From assembly GCA_019448385.1 (NCBI GenBank), contig JAGTXO010000013.1, positions 890,607 to 954,606 of the forward strand: a stretch of 64,000 bases of DNA. The letters run 5' to 3'. Below, piece after piece: positions 51,101 to 61,557 of the stretch; position 1 is the stretch's first letter, and every line of letters begins with the position of its first letter. The notes beneath the pieces were generated by a model. That model was not told the origin of the DNA, did no database searches, and saw only the letters and a list, made by a program, of their open reading frames with translations. Made by a program: the position numbers and the translations under genes. Source of the DNA: Diacronema lutheri. Taxonomy: Eukaryota > Haptophyta > Pavlovophyceae > Pavlovales > Pavlovaceae.

Positions 51101-52643
51101 CTGCACGACGAGCACCGCCGGCCGGTCGACGCAGCCGAGGCTCACCGCCGCGTGCTTGCCCTCGAGCAGCGCCGCCGCCGCAGCCTCGACCAAGGCGTCA
51201 CCAGGCGCGTCGCCGACGACGACGGCACAGCCGTCGCCGTACTCGGCCTGCATCGCGGCGACGCACGACGCGACAAAGTCGCCGCCCGCGGCCGCCGCGT
51301 GTCGCGCCGCCAGCATCCGGCGCGCGATGGCAAGCCAGACGTACTCGGCCGGCGCGCGCGCGGCGCGCGCGCGAGGCGCGCCGGCCGCGCCGCGTGCGCC
51401 AGCGCGTGCGCCTCCAGCGGCCGCAACGGCCGAGGCGGCTGGAGCGGCGGTGAGCGTGCGCCGCGCGCGCTTCGCCGGCCGCGCGATGGGCGATGCACCC
51501 GCCGTCGCACCGCCCGCAGCAGCCGGTGCGGCCGCCACAGCGCCCGCCGCGACGCCACTCGTCACGACGCCCGTGGCGGGCGGCGCGGCGTCGGACGCGG
51601 CCGCCTCGACGGGCGTCGCGCAACTACCGCCAGCGGTCGCGGACGCGCCCGGCGACGCGTCGGCGAGGAGGTGGCGCAGCACGCCGCGCGCGAGCGCGAC
51701 TCGCACGGCGAGCGTCAGCGCGCGCAGGCGGTCGGAAGGCGAGGCGTCGCGCTCGGCGTCGGCGGACGTGGCGGCAGCAGGCGGGGCGGCGGGCGGCGCG
51801 GCGGCGGACTGGGCGGCCGCCGGCGCAACCTCGTCGGCCTTGGCCAGCCAGACGAGCCCGGCGACTGCGAGCACGACGCTGTACGCGCCGACATCGTCAC
51901 CCGCAACGCGCGCCAGCCGGGCGTGGGCGTCGGCCTCGGACACGGCGACGCGGAAGAGCACGTCGTCGCGGGCAGCTTGCTCGGCAAACTGACGCAGCTG
52001 CTTGGCCATCGTCACGCCGGCGACGCACGCCTCGCCCGCCTCTGCCTCGACCTGCTCGTCCTGGCCGATGGCGGACGCGCCGGCCTCGGCGCCACCGTCG
52101 AGTGTCCGGCGGCGCTCGAGGGCAAAGCCACGCACACAGACGCTCTGGAGGCCGCCGAGCGCGCCCGCCTTCTCGTGCAGCGCGCACGACAGCTCGACCA
52201 CCGAGTCCACGCGCGTCGCGGCGGCGCCCCCCCGCTCGCCGCGCGTGGGCGCGCGCACGACGAACACCGTGAATTGCGCGCGCTTCGCCGCGCGCGCCGA
52301 CGCGCACGCGTGCTTCAGGAGCCGGCAAAGCGCGGGCCTTTGCGCCGCTGCGCCCCGCGTGCACAGCAGCAGTTGGCCGCGCTCGTCGCCCAGCTCCTGC
52401 TCGATGGCGGCCTCGAGCGCGTCGTCCGTCAAATCGCCGTGCTCCGTCGAGGCGAGCGCGCGCGCAGCCGCGAGCGCCAGCTCGCCTGCGCCCGCGCGCC
52501 GCCGGCGGCGCGCACCGGCGGGCGCGTGCGGCGCCGACGCGTGTGACGACGCCGCCGCGTCCGCGCGCGCACACGCGGCGCGCAACGCCTCACGCGCCGA
52601 GGCGGCCGCGCGCGCCCTGGGCGCGAGCCTCAAGAACGTGCGC

Positions 52644-52730
<87 letters not shown>

Positions 52731-53868
52731 TCGCCCGCGTCGCCGGCCGGCGGCGGCGGTGGCGGCGGTGACGGCGCGGCCACGGCGGCGGCAGCAGCGG
52801 CGGCGGCGGCGGTGGCGGCGGCGGCGGCGCCCAGCGCGGGCGGCGGCGGCGTGGCGGCGGCGGTGGCGGCGGCGGTGACGCCAGCGGCGGCCTTGGCGAC
52901 GCGCGTCTGCGGCGGCGCTTCGGCGCGATCGGGGCTGCCCCCGCCACGCACCGCGCTCGTGCCCGCGCAGACGCCGCCCGGCGCACGATCGCTGGCCGCG
53001 CCGGTCAGCGCGACGCGGAGGCGCTCGCCGACAGCGTACATGTCCGCCACGCTGAACGTGCGCGGCGCGGACGAGCAGCCCGCCGCGGCGAGCGCGTCGT
53101 TGAGCGCGCCCACTATCGCGAGGCCGCACGTCGCGCCACGCTGCGCCGCCTCGTCGAGCAGCCGCGCGCGGCGCACGCGCGAAATGTCGAGACCCGCCGC
53201 GTGCAGCGTGGCAGTTATCGCCGTGGCGAGCACGAGCGCCCGCCTGCAGGGCGACGCGAGCGTGTCGACGAGCACCGCGTCGTAGCGACGCTCGCCCGCG
53301 CGCGCGACGCGCACAAGGCGCAACGCGGTGAAATGGCCGGAGGCGAGCTGCGCGCCGTCGTCACCGCCCGCGCCGCCGCGCTCGTCCGACGGGCTCCACA
53401 CGCCGATGACAGCCTGCGTCGTCGCCTCGCTGCGCAGGCGGTGCAGCAGCGCGGCGCGCTCGGCGCCGTCCTGGAACACCGCGGGTTGCGCGGCGAGCGG
53501 CACGTGGCAGACATGCCCGCCGCCGGCCTGCCCGTGCACGCGTAGCACGACCTCGCAGCACGCGTCGACGGTTGAGGCGAGCATGTCGCCGCTGGCGATG
53601 CGCTCCACCTCTGCCTGCGGGAGGCCGGCGCTCGCGGCGGCGGAGGCCAGCCGGCGCGCAGCCGCGTCGCCCGCCCACGCAAGCAGCGCCGAGTTGGCGG
53701 GTTGGAGGGGAAGCTCAAGGGCGGCTGGTTCGGTGGCGGTAGCCTCGTTGGCAACGGGCACGTTGGCGGTGCGCACGTTGGCGGCGGGCGCGGCGGCGAT
53801 GGCTGGTGGGGCGGAGGACACGCCCGCGGCGGCAGGCGCGAAGGCGGATGGCGCGGAACTAGTTGCTC
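42102..53868 (-). CDS. Fanzor-containing giant protein, downstream half (Ulp1-like, YqaJ, chromodomain, Fanzor)
   Basis: Two exons on minus, about 53868-43955 and 43826-42102, join in phase 0 (aat|gtgcgc to gcgcag|gtg) to link NVAPLRTHN with VPRNVRLAAS, as expected for a Fanzor N-terminal domain. Domains in order: Ulp1-like cysteine protease (53.6-53.1 kb), Ala-rich linkers, YqaJ-type PD-(D/E)XK nuclease (48.9-48.5 kb), chromodomain (45.3-45.1 kb), Fanzor (44.8-42.4 kb) and an acidic D/G repeat tail. No in-frame ATG occurs before 53584, inside the first domain, so translation probably enters from the upstream half, whose frame it shares across one TAG (53891-53893). I regard it as a mobile-element protein; a separate gene cannot be excluded. 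Confidence 0.72.
42190..42430. repeat. Triplet-repeat tract encoding the Asp/Gly tail
   Basis: Degenerate (TCG/CCG)n trinucleotide tract; on minus it encodes the Asp/Gly-rich C-terminal tail of the Fanzor protein (runs of D and G with interspersed E). It is length-unstable by nature and is not needed for the nuclease fold. Confidence 0.75.
42480..44800 (-). other. Fanzor (eukaryotic TnpB/IS605 OrfB) nuclease domain
   Basis: C-terminal part of the giant protein. The N-terminal half begins near TLNAGPQAV with LQRIAAAVHRLTTQAYRVIN and ends at TGRPPRYNVAPLRTHN before the intron (43827-43954). RuvC motifs: VVVAADPNMGN (Asp codon 43302-43304), VFVPEPYTSMHCS (Glu codon 42756-42758), and PVHRDYNAARNI (Asp codon 42576-42578). 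Cysteines in MHCS, LQRCG and ICPAC form the zinc finger between the last two. At the usual RuvC-II position (LLVCVGKW) there is no Glu; the Glu before YTS, about 40 residues on, would serve instead, which fits the rearranged active site described for Fanzor. Activity as an RNA-guided DNA endonuclease is inferred. Confidence 0.85.
45115..45275 (-). other. Chromodomain
   Basis: A complete chromodomain lies about 105 residues before the Fanzor domain: TYEVEAVVDERR, then FQFRIRWRGYDESADTWEPE and LVAQF. The aromatic-cage positions of HP1-type domains are all present (Tyr of TYEVE, Trp of RWRGY, Tyr of RWRGY). Such domains bind methylated histone H3 tails and, in chromovirus integrases, steer insertion to heterochromatin. 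Confidence 0.88.
48480..48930 (-). other. YqaJ-type PD-(D/E)XK nuclease domain
   Basis: Residues visible on minus: RWHDERWEEVTGSKVGDVV, then AGILGEAVALRKLAAAYG (the conserved Glu), FAFSPDGLAIL (Asp), VLVEVKTLTK (the ExK pair) and HRDQLQLGMHVLG (Gln). The order and spacing match the lambda-exonuclease/YqaJ recombinase family, which resects DNA ends for single-strand annealing. All catalytic positions are intact. It is in the same frame as the chromodomain and Fanzor downstream. Confidence 0.82.
52637..52728. repeat. (GGC)n tract encoding poly-alanine
   Basis: About 30 GGC/GCC triplets, encoding a poly-Ala linker between the Ulp1-like module and the following segment of the giant protein. Confidence 0.85.
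53090..53600 (-). other. Ulp1-like (C48) cysteine-protease module 2
   Basis: Catalytic-type residues in canonical order: His in SGHFTALRLVR, Asp in YDAVLVDTLAS, and Gln/Cys in EAAQRGATCGLAIVG. The spacing (H to D about 23, D to C about 47) is close to Ulp1. Ulp1-like proteases of transposons are thought to cleave ubiquitin-like modifiers or the element's own polyprotein. Confidence 0.65.
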
Positions 53869-54095
53869 CTGCACTCGCCTCCCCGCCCCGCTAGCCGCTG
53901 CCGCTGTCGCGTCCGCCACCTCGGCGTCGGTGAGGCTGTGCAGCTAGTGGGGCGGGAAAATCGGCGGCAGGCGCGAAGGCGGATGCAGCAGCGGCTAGTG
54001 CGGCGGGGAAAACACCGTCGGCGGCAGGCGCGAAGGCGGATGCAGGAGCGCCCAGCGGGGCGCAGAAAACACCGTCGGCGGCAGGCGCGAAGGCG
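53828..54095. repeat. 57-bp tandem repeat flanking the in-frame TAG
   Basis: A 23-bp core starts at 53963, 54020 and 54077 (exact 57-bp period; the last copy is truncated), with a further copy at 53828 beyond the TAG stop. On minus each copy encodes SAFAPAADGV-like sequence in the same frame on both sides of the stop, which argues that the two halves were once one coding sequence. Confidence 0.75.
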
Positions 54096-57000
54096 ACAGC
54101 AGCAGCGGCCAGTGGAGCGGAGGCGCAGGGCCACGCGCGCGCCAGCCGTGCAAGCCCAAGCCGCGCGCGAGCGACGCACGCGCCGATGGCCGAGGCGGCG
54201 GCGCAGGCCACGACGTGGCCTGGCACCGGTGTGGCCAGCCGCTCGCGGGTGTGCACGTCGAGCCGCGCCCCACGCCAAGAGCGGCGGCGCGCTGAACGGA
54301 GGCGCGCGACCCCGATCGATCCGCCCGCGCACGCGCGCGCCGGCTCAGTGTGGCCAACGCGCGCCGCTATGCAAGGCGCGCGCGCGATAACGGCGGCTGT
54401 CGGCCGTGGCGTGCGCGTGGCGGCGCCGCGGCGACGGGCGCGGCACACGAGCCGCTCGGGCGCGCCGCCGCCGCGCGGCACGATGTCGAGCAGCACGGTC
54501 ACGCCGCGCGCGCGCGCGACCGCCGTGCACGCGAGCCGCACGGGCAGCGGCGGCCCGTCCGGGCGCGCGAGCGCCGCCACCTCGGCGTCGGTGAGGCTGT
54601 GCAGCTCGCGGCGCGCGCGCGCGAACGCGGCGATGTCCGCGCGCAGCTCCGCGTCCGTGCCGAGCGCGGCACGCGCGTGCACGGGGAGCGACGCGCGCAG
54701 CGCGTGGAGCACGCCGCCGCGCGCGCCGCGCGGCGCCGGCGCGCGCTCGCGCTCAGCGCGCGCGGCGCGCGTGAGCTCGCGCACCGCGCGCGCGAGATTG
54801 CGCCGCGCGGCCGCGACGGGAGGGCTAGGTGCGCGCGCGCGCCGGTTGTAGCGCGGCCGCGCCGAGTCGAGGGGCGGCGGACGCGGTGCGTACGCCGCGG
54901 CGCGGCCCGCGCGCCAAAAGGCCGGCGGCGGGCGCAGCTCCGTCGCGTCGACCGCGGCCGCGAGCGCGCCGAGCGCGGCGTCGCTGTCGCCCGCCGCGTC
55001 GGCCGCGTCGACGAGCACGAAGAGCGCGCCGAGCGCGCGCGACGCGGCCGCCTGCGCGGCGGTGGGGCGGGCGCAGGCAGCGACGCATGCGGCCGCCATG
55101 CCGCGCGCCGCGGCGAACGCCGGTGACGTGACGGCCGCGCCGATGGCAACGGCGGCGGCGGCGACGGTCGAGGCGGCAGCGCCGGCGATGGAGGTGGCAG
55201 CGGCGGCGGCGCTTGCCATCGCGCGGCGCGCGAGACGCGAGGCGCCACCGACCGCCGCCGCCGCAGCGCGCGCTGCGCGCGCGCCGGTGGCGCGCATCGT
55301 CGCCGCGCCAGGCGCCGCCGCGCCGACGCCGCCGGCGCCCGCGCCGTCGCCGCTCTCGGCCGTGCAGGGCTCCGATGGCGAACCCGGCGTGCGCTGGCGC
55401 GTGATGCGCGCGCCGAGGCGCGCGCTCCGCGCCGCGCGGCCGGCGACGTCGAGGAAGCGCCGTGCGCGCGCCGCGCGCAGGCCACGCGCGCGCGGCGGCG
55501 CACCGACAGGCGCCGAGCGCCGCGGCGCGCACGCCGGCGCGTCGCTGTCGGGTTGCGCAGCGCGCGCGCGGGAACTCGGCGCGGCGTGTGCGGGCGGCGG
55601 GCGCGCGCCCGCGCGGCGCAGAGGCGCGAGGCGCCGGCCGCAGACGAGGCGTGTGCGCAACCAGGACGGCGAGGGCCGCAGGGCGCCGTCGACGTCGCGC
55701 ATCGGCGGGCCGCGAGCCCGCCGCGCAGCCGTGCGGCGCGCGCGAGGCGCTCGGCGGCGCGCGCGCCGCACGGCGCGCGCGGCGGCGCGCACGCCAGCGA
55801 CGGCTGCGGCCACGCCGCGCGCCAACACGGCCGCGGCGTGCGCCATCGCACCGAGCACGGCGCGTGGCGCGCCGAGCAAGCGCAGCAAGCGCGACGCCGT
55901 CGCGCGCGCCGGCGCACCGTGTGCAGGGGCCTCGCCAGCGCCAGCACCGACGCCGCCATCGCCGCAGCCGCAGGTGGCGTCGCCGCCGCCGCAGGCGTCG
56001 CGACGGACGCCGCCGCCGCCGAAACAATCGCCGCACACGTCGCCGCCGACGTTGCCACCCCAGCCGCCGTTGCGTGCGCAGGTGGCTGCGGCGCGTGCGT
56101 GCGGGAGGCGTGCCGTGCGGCGCGCATCACACGGGCTGCGCGACGCGAGCGACGCCGCCGGGGTCCCCGCTGCGCCAGGCGCGCCGTGCGCGCCAGCCTC
56201 GCCGGCCTCGCCGGCGCGCGGTCGCGCGCTCGCCTCGACGTGGCCGCCTCCGCCGCCATCGCCGCCGTCGAACCGGGCGGCGGAGGGCTGCCGCTCGAAC
56301 CGCTCGTCGGCGTCGGCCGCCACCGCCGCCTCGCGCTCCGCCGCCGCGGCGGCCGCACGGCGCGCGTGGCGGAGCGCGCGGCCGCCGTCCGCTGCGCGGC
56401 GTGGCGGCGCGGGCGCCGCCTTCGGCGCGCGCGGCCCCTCGGCGCGCTCGCGGAGCACGGCGAGCGGCGTGCCCGTGGCGACGCTCGTGCAGACGCGCCG
56501 CAAGGCGGCGCTTACGCACGCGTGGACGACGCGCGCCGTCCGCTTGTCGGCGGCGCGCGCGGCGCGGCGCGCGGCCTTGGCGGCGGCCTTTTTGGCGCGC
56601 CTCCGCTCCGCCTGCTCCGACAGCGCGCGCGCCTGGCGCTCGGCTGCGAGCGCGTCCTCGGGCGAAACGGTCGGCCTCGGCGGCCGCGCGCGCGCGCTGC
56701 GACGCTGCGCGCTGCGGCGGTCGGACGGCGGCTGCCGCGGCGGCGAGGACGGCGGGCGCGAGCTCGGCGTGGGCGACCAATCGCCGCTGACGGTTGCGAG
56801 CGGCGCAAACGGGTTGTCGTCCCCGCGCCCCGCGGCGTGCGACAGTGCACGCGGCGTCGGGCGCCGGCCGACCGCTGGCGGGCCCCACTCGGACGGCGGC
56901 TCCGAGGGCGAGCGCGCCGTCGGCGCCGCGCGTTGCGCGGCCGGCGGCGCCTCCCGGTCCAGCGCCGCCTGCTCTCTCGCCGCGGCCTGCTCGTCACCCT

Positions 57001-60000
57001 CCGGCACGCCACGCGGCGCGAGCACCGCGGTGGCGCAGCGCGTCGCGTTGAGCAACGCCGCCTCCATCTGCCGCACGCTGGCCTTGGCGCACGCCACACC
57101 CTGTCTCGCCCGGCGCAGCGCCTCGTGCGCGCGGCGCACTTCCGCGTCGGCATCTTCGCGCATGCCAAAGTGCGCCTGTTGCAGCCGCAGGTCCGCAGGG
57201 CGCCCCTGCGCGCGAGGGGCACGGGCGCGGCGGCGCGCAGGTGACGGAGCTGGCGCGCCGTTCTGCGCTGCGCGCACGCCAATCGACGGGCGCGCGCGCG
57301 GCGGGGCGCGCGCGCGCGCGCGCGCGCGCGCTGCCTACCCAGCCGCCGGCCGGCTCGCGCGAGCGCGCCAGCTGCTCCGCCGCCTCGGCGTCGAGCACGC
57401 GCTGCTGCGCCTCCTCCTCGCCCAGTGCAGCGAGGTGCAGCCGGCGGGCTGCCTTGCGGCAGTTGCCCTCCGCCTTGCCCACGGCCTTGCGCGCCGCGTC
57501 GACGGGGTCGTCGTTGGCTCTGGCGCGCCTGCGCTTGCCCTTGTCGGCGGGCGGCGGCTCGGCGCGCTGCAGCGTGCCGAGCGCGTCGTCGGCTCCGCGC
57601 GCGGCCGCCCGCGGGCGGCGGGCCCCAAAAAGCGCACCGGTCGCCGTGCGCGCCGCGCAAGCAACGACCAGCGCTGACATGCCGGCGAAGACCGCACCGC
57701 CCAGCGCCACGGTTGCCACGATGCGCAGCGTCCCGTGCGCAAGCTGCGCTGCCTCCGCCGCTTTGGCGGCCTCGCGCGCGCGCGCATTGGCGGCTCTCAT
57801 CTCGTGCAGCAGCCCGGCCGCGCCGCTCGCGCCGTCGCGGCCGCGCGCGAGCTCGCACAGCACCGCCGCCGCGCGCCGCGTGGGCTCGTGCGCGAGCAGC
57901 TGCGCGCCGCCGTCGGGGCGCAGCTTCTCAACGAACTCGACAAACGTCGCGTCGCGCCAGAGGGACATGCGGAAGGCCCTGTGCACCGCCCCCTCCTGCT
58001 CGCGCATCCGCCGTGCCGCCCGCCTGCCGTCGCGCGCGTGCGCGTGCGCGGCCGCGTCGACTCCCGCGACGCCGCGCTGCGCGTCGCGCGCGGCCGACGA
58101 CGGCGCCGCCGCGCTGCCCGCCAAGGGCGCCGCAGCGGCGACGCGCGCGTGCGGAGCGACGGGATCGCCGGCGGCCGGCGGCTCGGCGCGCTGCGGCGTG
58201 CCGTTTGCTCCGCGCGCGGCCGTCCCGGGGGAGGTGGCCGCGATGGCGCCGCCAGCCGCGCCGCGCGCCAGCCACGCGCATAGGCTGCCGACGAGCTCGC
58301 CGAGACCCCCGACGGTCGCCGCGGCGGCGAGTGCGCCGGGCTTGCCGGCCGACAGCGGCTCGCGAGCGTCGTCGTCGCAGCCGCCGGCACCCGTCTTGGC
58401 GAGTGCGTCGCGCTCGCCCTCGACGCCCGCCACGACCGCCGCCCCTCCGTCGTCCGCCGCGCCGGCCGCGCGCGCGGCCGGGCGCAGAGGAGGCGTGCCG
58501 GTGCAGCCGTCGCCGCTCGTCTTCGCCGTTTCCTCCACTTTGGTCACTTCGTCGCCACCTGCGCCATCTCCGACGCCGGGGCCCTTGGTCACGCTTGCCG
58601 CCATGCGCGCCGTGCCCGCCGGCCAGCCCGCCGACTGCTCGAGCGCGGCGGCGAGCGGCGCGACGCGCGTCGACTCGGGCGCGCTCTCGTCATCGGGCTC
58701 GAGCGCGTTGTGCAGGCGCGCGAGCGCGCGCTCGACGGCCGCGGCGCCACTGCCGGGGGCGCGGCTCGCCGCGCGCACCGCGCGCCGCCAGGCCGGCGCG
58801 AACATGAGCGCCGGCTCGAGCGCCGCGAGCGCGCGCGCCTCGCGCGCGTCGCTCGCGCCGAGGCGCGGCGGCACGCGCGCGGCTCCGCGCGGCGCGGTGC
58901 CTCGGAAGCGTGGGCTCAGCGTGTAGGCGAGGTGCTGCGGCACGCCGCGCGCCTCCGCGCGCGCGCGTCCGTCCTCGACCTCGCGCCGCGCCTTCGCGAT
59001 CGCCGGCGTGGCGCGCGCGAGCCAGTCGGGGTCGGCGGGCAGGTGGATCACGACGAGAATCGGCGCCCAGTCCAGCCGCGGGTTCTTGTGACGGTCGGGC
59101 ACGACCCACACGAGCAGCACCGTGCCCTCCGCGCCGCACGCCGCCTCGTAGATCCTGGGCTGCGAGCGCCAATCGGGCCTGACGCGCAGCGCCCGCGCGT
59201 GGTCGATGGCGGCGGCGCGGTCGCCATTGAAGTGAACCGTCGTCACCTCGCCGATGACGGACCGGCCGGACCGCCAGCAGAACACCGCGTCCGCCGACCC
59301 GCCGGCGATGGCCGCGAGCGATTCGGGCGCGGCGAGCCGCGGCAAGCCCTCGAAGGCGGCAAAGTCCTCGTGCGCATTGTACACGCCGCCCCAGCCGTCG
59401 TGCGCGTACGCGCGCGCGGCCGCTCGTACCGCGCGCGGCTGGTTCTCCACGCCCGACGTCATGTGCCATGTCGTCCCCGCGAAGCCGGGCTCGCCCAGCT
59501 CGGCCCGCACGACGGTACCGTACCCCGCGCCCTGCGTCGGGGCGGCGAGGTGGTGCATGCCCGCGCCGGTCACGCCCTCCGTGCGCTGCCGCGTGACGAT
59601 CGTGCCCGTCGCGTGCGCGAAAAGCGTGTCGACCACGGCGGGCGCGCGCCCGCTGTTCGCCCGTGGCCGCGCCCTGCCCGCTTTTAGCTGCTCGGGGTCC
59701 TTGGCGTCGTACACGCGCGCGTCCGCGTCGCCCTCATCAGGCGCAGTGTAGACGCAGCGGCGTTCGAGCGGCGCCGAGCCACCGCCGTCCGCCGCCGCCG
59801 GCGAGGTTGGCGCCGCGCCCGCCGCCACCGCGCTCGTCGCCGCCGTGCCCGTCGCCACCGCCGCAGCCGCCGCGCCCGCGGGGTCGTCGTCCCCGTCCTC
59901 CGCGCCCTCCCCGTCGTCAGCGGTGGTGGCGTCGCCATCGTCCCCGTCGCCCTCGCCCCCGCCGAGGCTGCTGAATGGTCGGGGCCCCCACGCCGAGGCG

Positions 60001-61013
60001 GCGCGCCGCTGCGGCGCACGCGGCGGTGGCGCTCGCGACGGCGGCCTTGGCGCCGCCGCGCCGCGCGGCCTGGCCGCCGTCGACAGCGCGCGGCCTGCAG
60101 CGCCCGTGAGCGCGTCGAGCGCGGCCGTGCGTGCGATGCGGTCGTCGGGCGCGCGCAGCGCCGCCTCGACGGCCTGCAGCAGCCCGTCGGGCGCGGATCC
60201 GCCGACACTGGCATCGCACGCCTCGGCGAGCCGCGCGGCCTCGGCGAGCCGCGCGGCCTCGCGGGTGAACGGGCCGAAGCGCCTGGCGCGGTCGCCGAGC
60301 AGAGCGCCGATGGCGGCGCGGAGCGTGCGCGCGCGGGTCTCCTCGTACGCGGCCGTCGTGAGGCGCGCGAGGCGCGCGTCCAAAGCCTTCTTGATGTCGA
60401 CAAGGACACTCGCGCGGCGGCCGTAGAGCGTCAATGCGCTCGCCACGACCTCGGCCGCGACTGTTGCCGCGGCGAAGCAACACGCGGCCCCACTCTGCGG
60501 GGGCGCCTTGAAGGCATCGATGGGCGGCGCTGTTCTGCCGATGCGCTGCGCAAGCTTCTTGATGAGCACGCCGGCCGCCGTGGCGTACGCCGATTCGCCG
60601 TTGCCCAAGGTGCGCGAATCGGCGAGCAGGGCGAGCGCGGCGCCGGGCGGCGCGCCGCGCTGCGCGGGCGGCGCGAGGAGCAGGTACGCCGCCGTCCAGT
60701 GCACGAGGCCGCTGGACGCGCGGAGGCAGAGCGGTAGCACGACCACGAGCACCTGCCCAAACCGGTCCGCATCCGCGCATGCTTTGCGCAGGTTGCGCAG
60801 CGCCACCTTGAGCGCATGCTGCGAGCACCCCGTGTCGCCCACCCTAACCCTGCTCGTGCCGAAATCCGCGTAACGCAGCAGGGCGATGAGGCAAGTGGAT
60901 GGGACCACGTGGGGGTGGGTATCTCCCGGCGACAGAATGGTGCTGAGGGCCAGCGAGAAACTGTCCGAGCCGCCCCGCCCGCCGGGCAAAGCGTCCTTCA
61001 CGGAGTCCTCCAT
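53891..61013 (-). CDS. Giant protein, upstream half (Ulp1-like, nuclease-like, coiled coil)
   Basis: Two exons on minus, 61013-57339 and 57205-53891 (or 53920 if spliced onward), join in phase 0 at ctgg|gtaggc and gcgcag|ggg, linking two parts of one coiled coil (EGNCRKAARRLHL to HFGMREDADAEVRRAHEAL). Residues about 84-190 form Ulp1-like module 1. Residues about 500-650 resemble a YqaJ/restriction-like nuclease with a damaged motif. A membrane segment (LRIVATVALGGAVFAGMSALV) lies near 1098-1120, then Ala/Arg-rich sequence with a second hydrophobic stretch. A candidate 51-nt intron (53869-53919; gag|gtggcg to gtgcag|ga) would bypass the TAG and fuse this to the Fanzor half, giving about 6,199 residues. 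Confidence 0.62.
53914..53945. repeat. 32-bp duplicated segment
   Basis: These 32 bp are identical to 54575-54606, where they encode LHSLTDAEVAAL in frame. The copy at 53914 is read in a different frame and supplies the donor of the candidate 51-nt intron that removes the TAG. Confidence 0.85.
59080..59500 (-). other. Degenerate PD-(D/E)XK nuclease-like domain
   Basis: In the upstream half, MTSGVENQPRAVRAAARAY, then SADAVFCWRSGRSVIGEVTT and later VLLVWVVPDRHKN follow the same pattern as YqaJ nucleases (Glu; Asp; ExK). The lysine of ExK is replaced (EVT), so it may be inactive and structural. The assignment is by pattern only. Confidence 0.4.
60440..60770 (-). other. Ulp1-like (C48) cysteine-protease module 1
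   Basis: Near the N-terminus of the upstream half: SSGLVHWTAAYLLLAP (His), ALALLADSRTLGNGE (Asp, with the following Ser typical of Ulp1), and KAPPQSGAACCFAAATVA (Gln and Cys). H-to-D and D-to-C distances (about 27 and 46) agree with Ulp1 folds. This gives two such modules in the giant protein. Confidence 0.65.
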
Positions 61014-61532
61014 CTGCAGACTGTGGGCACGTCAGTGTCCGGATGGCGGCCCGGATGATACTTGGGAGAATTTACATGATGCCCTGGAGAATGCCCCGCT
61101 CTCCCACAACCAGGACCCGCCAGCGCGCCGAGCCTACTCGTTTGCCCGCGCAGCCTCTCTTTGCGCGCCCGAGCGCGGCCTCCGAGCGCGGCCAACGTCC
61201 TCCGGGGGCGTGCATCGTGGCTGCTCGGAGGGGCTGCGACGCGGCGAAAGCTCGCTGCGCGGCCGCAACGTGAGCGCGCGCGCGCGGCCGCGCGCCGGCC
61301 TGCGCTGCTCTGCACGGCCGCGCGCCGGCCTGCGCAGCCTCGTCGCGCAGCGTGAGCGCGAGCGCGCGCGAGGTGAGCTCGGCGGATGGGTGCGCGGCGG
61401 CGTTGGCGGCGGGTGCGGCGGCAGGCTGGGCGGCGGGTTTGGACGGAGAGTGTCGGGGAAGAACGGGGCGCATCCTGGCTGGGAGTTGGACGGCGCCCAC
61501 CACGCGCTGGCGGATCCTGGTTGCCACCACCA

Positions 61533-61557
61533 CCCCCCCCCCCCCCCCCCCCCCCCC
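61533..61557 (+). repeat. C25 homopolymer
   Basis: Run of 25 C on plus, about 520 bp upstream of the giant gene's start codon (G on its sense strand). Confidence 0.85.

Noticed and set aside
50700-52500. Two further Ulp1-like repeats between the protease module and the YqaJ domain
   Set aside because: Loose similarity (for example DQAGVAALRVLYALV) but no His-Asp-Cys set; could be chance in Ala-rich sequence.
49553-52546. Plus-strand frame of about 997 codons
   Set aside because: Composition is typical of the complement of an Ala-rich coding frame; no domain or balanced composition.
57206-57338. Frameshift between the two upstream frames at a CG-dinucleotide tract
   Set aside because: A gtaggc...gcgcag intron joins the frames in phase and continues the coiled coil; an assembly error in the CG tract remains possible but is not required.
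55062-57677. Plus-strand frame of about 871 codons opposite the upstream half
   Set aside because: It is almost entirely Ala/Arg/Pro; the coiled coil and splice junction on minus are better supported.
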